Source: Chamaecrista fasciculata (Eukaryota; Streptophyta; Magnoliopsida; Fabales; Fabaceae). Taken from it: a stretch of DNA of 64,000 bases. Shown piece after piece: positions 1 through 11,500 of this stretch. A program made the position numbers and the translations under genes. The notes below the pieces were generated by a model. The model was given only the letters and a program-made list of their open reading frames with translations. It had not been told where the DNA came from and did no database searches. The stretch's first letter is position 1, and every line of letters starts with the position of its first letter. The stretch lies in contig QANZ01032509.1 of NCBI GenBank assembly GCA_003254925.1, positions 117,385-181,384 of the forward strand. Direction: 5' to 3'.

Positions 1-318
1 TTATGGTCTTCAAACTTTCACACTTGTTCTACCATTTGTCAAAATTGTAAGTCCATGCTTTACCATTAACTATTTTTTGTTCTGTTTTGATCTCTCTCTC
101 TTTCCATGACAAATTCTTGTCTGCACCATGTCATGCTATTAGAGATTTGAGAAGAAGAAATAAAAAATTAGTAAGATTTACTGAGAGAAAATAAAGAAGA
201 TGGCAGAGTTACATTTGGACCAACGATGGAAGAAGTGAAAGTTTGAGGACTACAATAGAACAAAAAATAGCTTGAGGACCAAAATGAAATTCACTCTATA
301 GTTCAAGGACTAAAATTC
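1..318. mobile_element. Fragment of a fold-back element, family A
   Basis: This is a truncated copy of a non-coding repeat found about eight times in the window. It has phrases such as 'ggtcttcaaactttcacac' near one end and their inverted equivalents ('gtttgaggac', 'gttcaaggactaaaa') near the other, so it folds back on itself. It lies in the first intron of the S28 gene to its right and is cut by the window edge. No coding capacity is seen. The superfamily is not determined because no clean target duplication is visible. Confidence 0.55.
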
Positions 319-328
319 ACTATATTAC

Positions 329-718
329 CTCGATATAAACAATAAGAGCATTGAACTCGGGGGCGTTATCTCTGAGGAATCCAACATAATTTATATCCTC
401 ATGCACAGGTGCTTCTGCAACAAGGTATGCAAAGATAGGTGCACTTGACTTAGCTCCTCCCCAGTACTTAAAATTTATCATGTACCTTTGTTGAAAAGTG
501 GTGTAGCTATCAGGCCTATAGTTGAAGTGATCAATTTTTTGCGTGTAATAAAATATCTTGAGGTCCTCAGGAAGATGCCAGGAAGAAATGGTTTGGGATT
601 CATGTTGATAGGTTCTCCGAAAAGTTCCTAATTTTGGAAGGTTGAAAGCACAGACACAAAAGGAGAGAATCAGGAAGAACAGAGAAAGACATTGAAATGA
701 GTGAAGAAGGAATCTCAT
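329..718 (-). CDS. Lysosomal Pro-X carboxypeptidase-like (peptidase S28), exon 1 only, rest off the left edge
   Basis: This first exon encodes about 130 residues of a serine carboxypeptidase of family S28, enzymes that remove a C-terminal residue following proline in vacuole/lysosome or apoplast. The chosen ATG (716-718) gives a hydrophobic signal peptide (MRFLLHSFQCLSLFFLILSF). The start used by the longest open frame (802) lacks one. Family landmarks follow: FYYTQKIDHFNYRPDSYTTF, then INFKYWGGAKSSAPIFAYL, then FNALIVYIE at a GTAATA splice donor (328-327). The catalytic GGSYGG motif would lie in the next exon, which is outside the window. It is a tandem paralogue of the broken copy at 5305-7953, and a fold-back repeat sits immediately inside the intron. 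This exon is intact, but whether the whole gene works cannot be judged here. Confidence 0.75.
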
Positions 719-794
719 GGCTAAGAGCAGTTGAGAGTAGTATATATATCTCCTAGACTTCGATGTTTTGATGCATGTTATATATATATGATGG

Positions 795-2895
795 TTTGAC
801 AATGTGGAAGGTGAAATCAGAAATTAAAAGTAATAGCAGGAGAAGATTAAATAAAAAGAAGGAAAAACTATGTCAAAAGAGTGCTATGAGCTAGTCTGCT
901 ACTTAATTAAATTTAGTAAAGTAAGCTATAGCTATCAAGCTGCCATATATAGAATTCAGGGTGAAGAACCTAATAGACCAATTACCATCTTTGACAATGT
1001 GGAAGGTAAAATCAGAAATTAAAAGTAATAACAAGAGAAGATCAAATAGAAAACTATGTAAAAAGAGTGCTATGAGCTAGTCTGCTACTTAATTAAATTT
1101 AGTAAAGTAAGCTATAGCTATCAAGTGTTAGCATCTCATTCTTGTACATCTTTCTAACCCAAATTACCTCTTTTTCTTAGTCACTTAATCCATTTTTTAG
1201 CTTATTTGCTTTGGTTTTTGTTAGCTGGTCATTTCCTCTCTTAAGTTGCCCATTTCAGTTTGTTATGGGCATAGGACTAATTCCCCCTTTTACTGCAGTA
1301 ATTTCTTAATCTGAATTTTCTTTTCTTTTAGGGACCAATCTGTTGCTGCCAACTGTGCACCCCTTTTGAAGTAAAATATCTGATTCATTTAGTGGAGAGC
1401 ATGTCCCTAGCATGTGCCAAGGGTTTCTTTTTGGAAAGGGATGCATATAAAAGGGAAAGTTTTGGATTAGAGGGCTCATTCACTCATATTGCAGTATAGC
1501 TGAAGCAGGGAGCTCGTGAGCAGCTCGTTTTGAAGGACCCAATCCGCCATTTAATTTGTTCACTCTCTGCTCAGATTTGCTAGTTTTCTTCCTTCTCTTA
1601 GTTTTAATCTTGTTTTAGTTATGAAGATTAGAGGCTAGGCCTCTAATCTAGCTAGGTTGTATAAAGATTTGGAGGATATCATGTTATGAGATTATGTTTT
1701 GAGTTTAATGAAATCTTATTTTCTCTTGAGTTTTGATTCGCTCTCCGTTTTAATTTCTGATTATCTTGGATGGATGATATTAGAGGGCGCCCCTAATTGT
1801 ATTTCATTCTTGATTAATCTTGTCATCTAGACTCAAATTTGTAATCATTTGATGTTTAGAGTAGTGACACATGCTTTGTTAGTAGAATTGCTTCATTTTT
1901 GTTATGTTGGAATCGACCCTACTCATCACTATTTGCAAAATTAAGGAACACAAAGTAGTAGGATTTAATTTGTTGGATTCGACACCTAACAAAATTAGGC
2001 TTAGTTCATCTCTTGCTTTAATTGTTCTTGAACTTGAGAGTCGTTTTCTTAAGAGTTTAACATAAATGAAGGAGGTCGTTTCCAACTTCTGATTTTTGTG
2101 AGACATTGATGAAATCTGACTCTTCTTCAAGCTAAGCAAAATTGAGACTATAAGATGTTTTGTCAATGATTAACATGAGAAACTCCATTTCAATATACAA
2201 CATAGCTAGATGTTTTTATTATTGAATTTCTTTAAACCATTTTTCTTGCTTTAATTGTCAATTGAATCCTTAAACCAATTTGCTTCTATTTACTTTAGTT
2301 TCTCATTATTTAGAATCATAATTCACAACTCACTTCACTTTAAGTTTTATTGTTATTTTTAAGCTTGAATTTTAGTCATTCTTCCCCGTTGGAATCGACC
2401 CTACTTATCACTATTTGCAAAATTAAGGAACACAAAGTAGTAGGATATAATTTGTTGGTTTCGACACCTGACATCAAGCTGCCATATATAGAATTCAGGG
2501 TGAAGAACCTAAAAGACCAATTACCATCTTTGACAATGTGGAAGGTAAAATCAGAAATTAAAAGTAATAACAAGAGAAGATCAAATAAAAAACTATGTAA
2601 AAAGAGTGCTACGAGCTAGTCTGCTACTTAATTAAATTTAGTAAAGTAAGCTATAGCTATCAAGCTGCCATATATAGAATTCAGGGTGAAGAACCTAAAA
2701 GTCTCACCAATTACCATCTTTGACAATGTGGAAGGTAAAATCAGAAATTAAAAGTAATAACAGGAGAAGATTAAAAAAAAACTATGTCAAAAGAGTGCTA
2801 CGAGCTAGTCTGCTACTTAATTAAATTTAGTAAAGTAAGCTATAGCTATCAAGCTTCCATATATAGAATTCATGGTGAAGAACCTAAAAGTCTTT
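795..2895. repeat. Tandem repeat, unit ~185 bp, about 3.5 copies, interrupted by an LTR-type insertion
   Basis: The unit runs from 'caagctgccatatatagaat' through 'ttgacaatgtggaaggt' and 'gagctagtctgctacttaat' to 'gtaaagtaagctatagctat'. Copies lie at about 795-937 (5' truncated), 938-1125 joined to 2479-2664 across the insertion, 2665-2850, and a stub at 2850-2895. Copies differ by a few substitutions and small indels. The array begins about 75 bp upstream of the S28 start codon at 718, so it lies in that gene's likely promoter region. No open reading frame of note is present. Confidence 0.8.
1126..2473 (+). mobile_element. Truncated LTR retroelement or solo LTR with 5 bp target duplication
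   Basis: The insertion splits one unit of the tandem repeat and is bounded by the direct repeat TCAAG (1121-1125 and 2474-2478). The uninterrupted array units show TCAAG once at this place. It starts TGTTAG. An internal copy of the terminal sequence ends CTAACA at 1991, and the outer end is CTGACA at 2473. The last ~84 bp (2390-2473, 'ggaatcgaccctacttatca' and following) repeat 1908-1991. A TATA-like 'gcatataaaaggg' is near 1444. The simplest reading is an 866 bp 5' LTR, ~400 bp of non-coding internal sequence, and a 3' LTR reduced to its end. A solo LTR with an internal duplication is the alternative. Confidence 0.7.
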
Positions 2896-5304
2896 ACCAT
2901 CAACACTTTCTGTGTAAAGAATTTGCAACAATAAATTTAAATCTTACAAATTAAAGTGCATTGCAGTTTCAGGCAGCAAAGAAAGTGTAATGAAATCACA
3001 TCGAGGTTATTGCTGAGTGTAAGACATCTATAAGGCTTTAAGCTCTCCAACCTCAATAGCTAGTTTCTAGGGTGTGACTCTTTCAAGAACTTATGTTCGT
3101 TAAAATGGTGCTGTCATTGAGAGGTTGACCAAACCGGAGAGGGCTACCTGTGGAAAGGCTTATCGGAGTTTCAAGATCCGAGTAAAGTATCATAGTGGAG
3201 ACTACACCGGGGACATTGGTTTTTGTGGGAATGCAATGTAACGAGTTTTACAGCAAATAGATTGCTAAGTTAAGGCATTCTATAAAGTTTTGGGCTCTCT
3301 AACTTTAACAACTGACTTTTGGGGTATGGTTCTCCCAAGAACTTTATGTTTGATACAAAAATATGGGCTTATCAATGGTTCATGGATTAGTACTTGAGAT
3401 TGATGTTGAAAAGCTAATTTAGCTTTTGGGAAAAGAAAAAGGTAATTTTAGGGGCTAATGAACTGTAAAATATTTATGTTCATTTCGTAACAAGTCTTCT
3501 ACAATTCTAATTTCCAAATGAAGTTCCTGATATCACCCTTGCACAAGCCATATAGCTAAATTGAAGATAAGTATTGAGACGTCAAAGATAGACCACTCCC
3601 CTTAATATTTCATTATGATAAGAGTAGTATATAGTTGTTCTTATTTCTATTAATTACCCTAGCCTATATAATGACAAAATATTATCTTTTATTAATGGCA
3701 GTGGCATCAACTACCAAAAATACACAATCCCATTATCTCCATGGGTTGGTATTTTATGGCAAATTTACTCCATTTTCAGCAGGAAAAGTTATCCTTCTAT
3801 ATGTATGAACTTCAACATTAGCATAATGATAGCATCCAATAAATATACATTTCAAGTATGTGGGTGATTCTCTGGTGTGAACAGGTCAGCATGGCTACAA
3901 GAGGCACACACGAATGTGTGATGTGAAATTATTTATGAATTTATCTCTAGTGGATGCCTATATATATATGCGGTGAAAAGTTCAACTTTTGATAACCAGA
4001 TTAGATTAGGTAGCTGACTTTTCCCACTTTATACAAACAATAACCCACCAATCAAATTTGAAGCTTTTTCTTTGAGGTAATGATGAAATACATTTTTGGT
4101 ACTAAAAATGGTGTCTCCGGGAAAATCATGAAGAAAGTGGATGATGGGGCATGAGGAAAAACACTAACTGAAGGGATATGTATGAAACATTGAAATTTGT
4201 AAAAGCAGGTTGTTGATAAATTAAGCTGATTTCTTGCACAGTTGAAGAGGATAAAGGAATATGGAAAAGAGACTGTTGTGTTGCTATATTGAGCTTTTTC
4301 AGCTTCACTATCTTCATTACTGCATGAAACAGCAACACCTAAGAATGAGTAATGATTCTGAATTCTGATACATTTAATGAGGTCCATAGGTGCTGCTCTA
4401 TAGCAAAGGCAGAAACTGTTGGAAATTTTCTTCACTATCTTTTCATTTTGGCAAGTACATGTGAGTAAATTTGTTTTCTTGTCTAACAATAACCAAAAAA
4501 CCTGATGGCGACCGACCCCATGAAGCAATTTCAGGTTTCCTAAAGATGAAGGTAGTGGAGAAATACCCACAAGAAATATGCATAAAAATATTGAATATAT
4601 ATATTACATCATTCTTCACTGAGTTCCCCATTGATTTTACAAGAAAATCCCTTTTTTATTTTGTTTCTGGTAATTAGTTTGACATACTATCAGATATATT
4701 AAACGTTAATACCATTCTTAACAGGAAGACTAAAACTCCTTATACTAAACTCGATATCACTTTTCACTTTTGAATGAAGCATTGTACATTTCATTGTCTC
4801 TGTTTCAACTTTAAAGCCTATGCGAGTACTGAATAGGAATAGAGGAGTGAATCAGAAAAAGGTGTCACAGTGGCGTTACACATCACACATCTTTCAACCT
4901 TTCTTTTTGTCCTTTGTCTTTTTAAGGTTTTAGCAAATATATTATTCATATTTTAATTATTTAGTTAAAGTGACAATTAATTAAGTTCTGTTCATCTGAT
5001 ATAGATATAGGTTGAAGAAGTGTGGTTAATTATGAGGGAATATATAATGTGTGATTGAGATGTGTTAGACTTAAAGAGGAGTGGCTTAGTAAATACTCTG
5101 GTTTCTTAGTAAATACTCCAACATTTACAACAATACAGTGCCTAAATAGTAAATACTCTGGTTTCTTAGAAAACTCAGAAAACCATTTGGAAAACTGTAT
5201 TATATATAAACAATAAAAGATGTTTTATTCTTACCCTTTGATCACATTAAAAAAAACACAAATGCTTTGTTTAAGTTTCATCTTCATCAAAGAGTTTGTC
5301 TTAA
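2896..5304. other. Intergenic region between the tandem S28 genes
   Basis: No gene is recognised. It contains the short terminal-repeat element at 3015-3355. It also has a 172-codon open frame on the minus strand (4052-4570) with no recognisable domain, interrupted low-complexity stretches and no convincing splice structure; I treat that as chance. The rest is AT-rich sequence. Confidence 0.5.
3015..3355. mobile_element. TRIM-like element with ~85 bp direct terminal repeats
   Basis: Sequence at about 3022-3105 ('gacatctataaggctttaag' to 'aagaacttatgttcgtt') recurs in diverged form at about 3265-3350 ('aaagttttgggctctctaac' to 'agaactttatgtttg'). About 160 bp lies between, with no coding capacity. 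The layout and several phrases ('gagagggctacctgtgg') match the element at 30594-30958. This fits a terminal-repeat retrotransposon in miniature, though no clean primer binding site or target duplication is visible in this copy. Confidence 0.45.
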
Positions 5305-5522
5305 TTAAAAACTTGAGGCCCCATTGATTATAGTAAGATCAGAGTAGTATTGTGTGATCCACGCTCTGATGATATCAATCTCTTCTTTTCGTTGCTTGAC
5401 CAACCACTCAGGATCACTTTGATTTGCCCGACGAATATCCAAACAATGAGACCCTGAAAATTCACCCTTATAGCTTTGATTTGCTCAATATTCAATTTTT
5501 CCTGGTCTCTTCACTAATCATT

Positions 5523-5925
5523 ATGACTTTTAGGTTAAAACCTCATTTTGATACTCAAACTATGGATAAGTTTCATTTTGGTCCTAAAACTATTTTTTTC
5601 TGTTTTGGTCCTCAAACTTTCACATGTGTTCCGTTTTGATCTCCAAAATGTGATTTTCCAAGTTTCTGTCATTATATATAACCTGGATAGTTGAGATTGA
5701 CTATTTCTCTCTCATATGTGTTTTAATAAATGAGTTGACAAATAGTCACAGAGAAAAAAAAATTCATTCTTAGTTACAAATAGTGAACTCACTTATTATA
5801 ACATATGAGACTCAATTGTCCAAATTAAAAATATTGGTAAAAACCATATGAAATCACATTTTGGAGACCAAAATGGACAAATATGAAAGTTTAAGGGTCA
5901 AAAATATTTGACCTAACTTATAAAT
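5523..5925. mobile_element. Fold-back element, family A, in the last intron of the S28 pseudogene
   Basis: The left end 'taaaacctcattttgatact' and the right-end inverted counterpart ('aaaatatttgacctaactta') bracket inverted phrases: 'ccgttttgatctccaaaatg' against 'cacattttggagaccaaaat'. It is non-coding, sits wholly within the intron between 5941 and 5453, and leaves those splice sites intact. Confidence 0.6.
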
Positions 5926-6048
5926 AAGGCATATATATACCATTAACTGTCTTGCCAGCCACAATACCGTCTGATATGCTATCTAGCACCCTGAAACTCA
6001 TGGAAAGAGTCGCATAAATATTTTGTTAATATATATGTTTCTAAAAAC

Positions 6049-6074
6049 ATATATATATATATATATATATATAT
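6049..6074. repeat. (TA)n microsatellite
   Basis: A run of about 13 TA dinucleotides in an intron of the S28 pseudogene. Confidence 0.9.
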
Positions 6075-6499
6075 TCAGATCACTCTTAGCTTACCCGCCA
6101 CTACTATATGGATCTTATAACCCGTTTGAGAATATAATGTTACTACCGAACCTTTGAAGGATCAACTTAATATCCTGATATCACCGCAGAAAAATGAACA
6201 TATATATCATTGCAGAAAATGATTAAGTGGATTTAATTAAGTCTAAATATATATTAATGAGTGCAGATTAAAAGAACACTTACATGACCTCCATAGTGTG
6301 TAGTGACCCAGTGAGGGCGAGGTGAGACACCATATTTGACCTCACAATGCTTCATGTATTCTTCTAGGTAGAAAGGGCGAGGTAGGAACATGGTATCATT
6401 TTCACGTCCAATTGGTATCACCATCTCACTACATTTCTAATTTCACAACTTATGAACACAATAATATAACTTTAATTTCTCAGCATAAACAAGTTTTAA

Positions 6500-6815
6500 G
6501 TTAAATATATATAGATCAAAATTTCATTTTGGTCCTCAAACTTTTTCACTTGTTTGACTGTTAGCCTAAAACGTGATTTTGTTTGGTTTCTACCGTTATC
6601 TTTGAGCTAGACACTTGACGTGGACGATTTCTCTCTTATATATGTCCTAACAAGCGAATTCGTAGAGAGAAAAGGAAAAATCTTTCAAACTCACTTATTA
6701 GGATATTGTATGATATCTCACCTGTTTAAGTCAAAGATAACGACAGAAATGAAGAATGTAGTTAGGACTAAATGTGGAACAAAACACGTGGTAGAAATTA
6801 GATATTAGTGTTTTT
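6500..6815. mobile_element. Fold-back element, family A, replacing S28 exons
   Basis: It has the same family phrases ('atttcattttggtcctcaaa') and inverted arms ('ccgttatctttgagctagac' against 'caaagataacgacag'). It lies exactly where two or three S28 exons are expected between the fragments ending ~6820 and starting 6436. Insertion and exon loss therefore appear to be linked, though the sequence does not show which came first. Confidence 0.6.
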
Positions 6816-7953
6816 AATGGCAAGTGTTGAATCTCTGGCTAAGGATGGAAAGACCATTTGACTCAGAAGCTACTCTTTTTATTTCAAACCACGAGTTACG
6901 TATAGTTTCATAACATGTCTCGCTGGCTTCCTGCGAGAAAGGACACAATTTCAATACATTTTACTAGTCAGTAGTATATTAAAACAGAACAGACATCAAA
7001 TTATGGTGTTGAAATAAAATTATGGTATATTAAAACAGAACAGACATCAAATCCTTGGTGACAGAGACTAGCCGTTTTGTGGGGTGATTCCATGATTGGA
7101 GATGATGAGGCCAGAGCACCAAGTGCCAAGTGGGGATATTTAAGCCTAAACCATGAAGCAAGCACTGCACAACAAAAACAAATTAACATAGAAATTTATG
7201 GCGGTATATATATATATATATATTATATTAGTGTATATATCTATATCACAAAGAAGAGCTTTATGTATATATGAGGATCGGAACTGACTGCCACCATATG
7301 ATCCTCCAATTACAATCACAGGGCACTTTTGGGCATGTAAGGTCTTCTTTATATCTATAAGAATTTCTGCATAATCTGCAATGGCTTGAGCTGAATTGAA
7401 ATACCCAATACTGCTTGCGTTCTTCATTGCTTCGTCCCTTGATCCAAATGGGATTGATTTCCCATAGTATCGATGCTGATGATGAAAAAATGGATAAGAA
7501 AAATTTAGACAGAAGATACCATACTTTAACATGAACCAAAATATTAATTACCTCTATGTATACAATAAGAGCATTGAAGGAAGCAGCGTTATCAATTGGA
7601 AATACTATGATGCCAAAGATAAGATCTATGGGTGCTTCAGCACCAAAGTAAGCGAATATGGGAGCACAAGAATTAGCACCACCCCAATACTTGAAATTGA
7701 TCAAATAACTTTGTTGAAACTTTGTGTAGCTTTCAGGCCTGTAGTTAAAATGATCTAGAGTTTGGTTGTAATAAAATGTTTCAAAGTCCTCTGCATCAGA
7801 TGCAGCCATGGCTGCATGGTCGTTTAAGGTTGTTTCTCCTATTGGACTCAACCTTGGAATCTTCAAGGATTGAGCTGGAGGGAGATAGGTTAAGTGTACT
7901 AGAAGAATGAAGAAAAGGCATTGAAATGGCAACGAATTATATTTTATTTTCAT

Positions 7954-8553
7954 TGCAACGATGAAGTACGTTTCGAGGTTTCTTGGCGTATAATAATCAG
8001 ATGGTCTGTGTTTCCATATGCAACTATTTTAATACAAGGAGCCATGTTTAGTTCACTTTGATGTAAGAAAAAGGCAGGTAGTCTTCTTAGTAATGCTCTC
8101 TATAATTCCTTGCTACTCTCCTCAATTCAATTTGTCTTAATTACATGCATCCCAATTCCTTACATTTCAAATTATAAAGAAAACTTGCCCTGGAGTCTTA
8201 TTAGGAGGGTTTTAACTGTTCGCTCCAGCTCGAATGGGATTAGTCTTCTCCTATATCGTTACACGGATAGGTGGGGTAAACCCATGGTTATACCCCAAAA
8301 GAAAAATATAAAGAAAACTTTTGACCCATAAAACGAAAGTACATGGAAAACTCAATTTCAAAGAACAAAAAGACAAGTAAACAGGCGGACAAAACAATGT
8401 AACAAATTTTAAAGGAAGAACACAAAAATTATATTAACAAATTGAAGCACCAAGTTGAGAAATCCACGGTTGCACCTTGTGCATGCAACCACAAAAAATA
8501 GCATCCATGCAAGCACAAACAGTGGGCACAGAGACGCACTGACACACCAAAAC
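7954..8553. other. Intergenic region between VPS41 3' end and S28 pseudogene 5' end
   Basis: It holds the presumed S28 promoter and the VPS41 3' untranslated region (roughly 8400-8553). No other gene, RNA or repeat is recognised. Confidence 0.5.
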
Positions 8554-11500
8554 TCAACTAGCAGCAGTTGTACACAATATACAACGCATTCGAGGGCCAC
8601 CCATCTTGGTTTCTTCATCATCGCTATCATCATCCACATAACCATTGTAACTATCATATGTTTCAGCCTCTCTAGAAGTTACTCTAATCTCATTATTGCT
8701 ACTACTACTAGTGTAGGACGAATCCGTCAGACAAGTTGTGTGATAAGCATGACAGCAAAAGAAAACAATGACTGATACATTCTGTATAGAAAAGGGGTCA
8801 AAACATATACAACATCTTCCACCTCCCCTAGTCCTTGATTTCATTTCCATGTTCCTCACAATCGGCGACTTCTCAACCACCTGAGAAGAATGAGTTTCAA
8901 TCCTTTTGGCTCGGGCCCGATCTTCTTCATTACTTAGATAAACTCCTTGCCTTGCCTCGTTGTAGTACTTCACTAAAAGGTTGACACAGTCGGCCTATTT
9001 CAATGACAACAAATCAGCAAGATATCTTCTTGTTTCAAATTCATTAAGCTTCAACAGTTTTCCTTTATTTAGGGTTTAGGGAAGAAAAGCACCTTAAGGA
9101 TATCATTGCACCCATGTCTCAGTGACGTTTCAGTCCTGTAATCAGTGATAATTTTAACCAACCGATCCCTGAGTCTGCAAGAAAAGTGGATAAAGAAGTC
9201 AGAGTTAATGAATAACAAAACAATAGAGAATAGATGGAATTGGAAGCCTGTATGGTAAGAGCAATCAGTTCAAATTATTTGAATGGTCCGTAAAATGCTT
9301 ACGCACAACCAGAATTAGCAAGATAGACATCTACATAACCATACGTAATAATTAAATTATTAATGCTCATGATGTAGTTAATAGATAATTCAAATTCTGT
9401 TTATCAGTATGTATCACTTACCGAGGTATTTGCATCCCATTGGGAACCTTATTGACAATATAGAGGGGGTCAAGATTTCCAACAGTGTGTTCCAATAGGA
9501 TGCCCACCTATCAATTACAACAATCAAGATTAGAACAGGTTGAGAAAGATAGGTATATATAAAATAAGTGAATATGCATATCCTCATCTTCAATTTAGTT
9601 ATATTATACCATTTCTGGTCTGTGTAGACATTGTTTGATTAGTTCTTCCCAAAGTTCATCATCATGCTGCATGGTGACAAATTCAACTGCCTGTGCAAAA
9701 TCACAGTGCTTGCCTTAAAATCATGACTTCCAAGATCTGGAAGTTACTTGTAATAAGAATTCACTTCCAATGGAGAAATATAAAAGTACCTCCTTTATAT
9801 CCCCTAGTTTATTAATAATAACAGATAGGGCTTGTTTGGTGTTTCCCATCCTTCCTAGGATGAAGACTTGCTCCATCAATAGATCTCTTCCGGTGCAAAT
9901 TTCATATGCCTGCAATGCCATATAAAGAATTTTATTGACAAATAGACATGCATACAGCTGTCAAAACGAGCAACTAGTTGAAATCAGACCTTCTCAAGGG
10001 TATAGTGTTGACTACTACGAAGAAATGGTAGCAGCATCTTTGGGTCATAATCTGCATAAAGTTCTATCTGTGCAGTAGACAAAAAAAAAAGATGTTTTTT
10101 AATAAAAAAGGATAAAAAAATGATATCAGTGCCAAAAAGAAGCACTAAAGCATGTGCAACACACAAATTATCACCATTCATGGTAAGCTGCAGAAGACAA
10201 ATTATGCAATAACAGTGCAAAAACAGGAGAAGAATACAGCACTTAAGCACTGATATAGAATTAAAGCCAGAATGGCGCAAATGGACCACGGAAAAGAATC
10301 CAAAACAAAGGAAGACTTCGAAGGTCAAAAGGTTAATGCCTACCTGCATATCATGAAAGTCCTTCCCCACATGTGGGTTTACTTCAAATAATGAATGAAG
10401 ATATAAATGTAAGAAATATCTGCAATCATGCTTATTATCAGCATTTATAAGTTGCTTCACAACTTCAGTTGGACTAATAGAGTCCTTGTTTTGGACTAAT
10501 AGAGGAACTGCATGCTTGCAATCTAGTATCATCAGTTGGACAACCTGAAAAGTCACAGGTTAGACAGAAGAATTCAGATATCAGATAAAGCAACTAAAGG
10601 GAAGTGCAAACAGAGGACAAACTCATACCACTTCAAGATGGAAAATCTACAATTCAAGAGCAATAATAGTGTTTATATTTTAAGCAACCAGTTCTTGATA
10701 ACTAGGATTGGATTCAATAGTTCATCTGTTCATGCAATTTGCATATGCATTCAATAGATCTATGACAGAATAAGAACTCATTCACATCAAGAAAAATCAA
10801 CAACAGTTCCATTATAAGAACTTTGATCATGTTTATAGTTCAAGAAACCAATTCTTGATATTTGAGTTGGGACTCCATTGGTTCATCTAGAATACCGTAT
10901 GAATTCAAAAAACCTACACAGTATACACCATATGAATAAATAGATCCTAATACACTGCAGCCATGCTAGTAAAGAAGACTATTTAGGTGTACCATGGGCT
11001 GACTGTGGTTAAAACCTATAAAAGAAAGGACAAAAGGAGAGAAAGGGCTGCTATGAATGGACTTGGGCCCATTACAAATGGGACAATGTATATGTGACAA
11101 AAGAAAGAAAAAGGTGAGCTGGACACAGCAGAAATGGGTGGAGAGCAGGAATATATCAACCTCTGGCATGAGGATTTGAGTGTGAGGGCAATGCTGGTTG
11201 ATTAAGTCTTTATAGAGAGTTTCTAGAGGAGGAAAACACAAGAAAGAAATCAATATAGGGTAGGACACAATTAGGCCTCTCAAAAGCCAGTTTAGTGTTT
11301 TGAGTGCTAATTCCTCCATAGATCTCCTTTATACTAGTCCTATCTTGTTCATGTAAAGATGGGATAATGCTACCGTTAATATCATAAATGATATACTAGC
11401 ATAGGGTTCTAACAGGGTACAAATGCTTAAGAATTGAGTGGCAGCAAAGAGAACTGAGATATAACTTTGATCATCAGGAAAAACTATATAGAAACACAGA

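Larger units (their letters stand above)
5305..7953 (-). pseudogene. Broken Pro-X carboxypeptidase-like gene (peptidase S28)
   Basis: Exon-like pieces in order on the minus strand are 7552-7953 (signal peptide, TFYYNQTLDHFNYRPESY, FKYWGGANSCAPIFAYFGAE), 7289-7475 ([11 protein letters not shown]; catalytic Ser in GGSYGG), from 7164 downward ([20 protein letters not shown]), from 6930 to ~6820 ([20 protein letters not shown]), 6284-6436 ([20 protein letters not shown]), 6095-6174, 5941-5990 and 5305-5453 ([20 protein letters not shown], ending at TAA 5307-5305). Damage is clear. After ASSSPI a deletion shifts the frame into ITPQNG followed by a stop. About 80 residues between the TC of exon 4 and CSEMV are missing, with a fold-back repeat in their place. 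TAA (6115-6117) replaces the Arg codon in the GLRDP motif that carries the catalytic Asp. Splice sites elsewhere remain canonical, so the loss looks recent. A functional protein is very unlikely. Confidence 0.88.

Noticed and set aside
4052..4570. 172-codon minus-strand open frame between the S28 genes
   Set aside because: No recognisable domain, composition like translated AT-rich DNA, and no splice partners or promoter context.
7001..7274. Short frames around 7001-7274 as independent genes
   Set aside because: They are exon remnants of the S28 pseudogene plus a (TA)n-rich intron.
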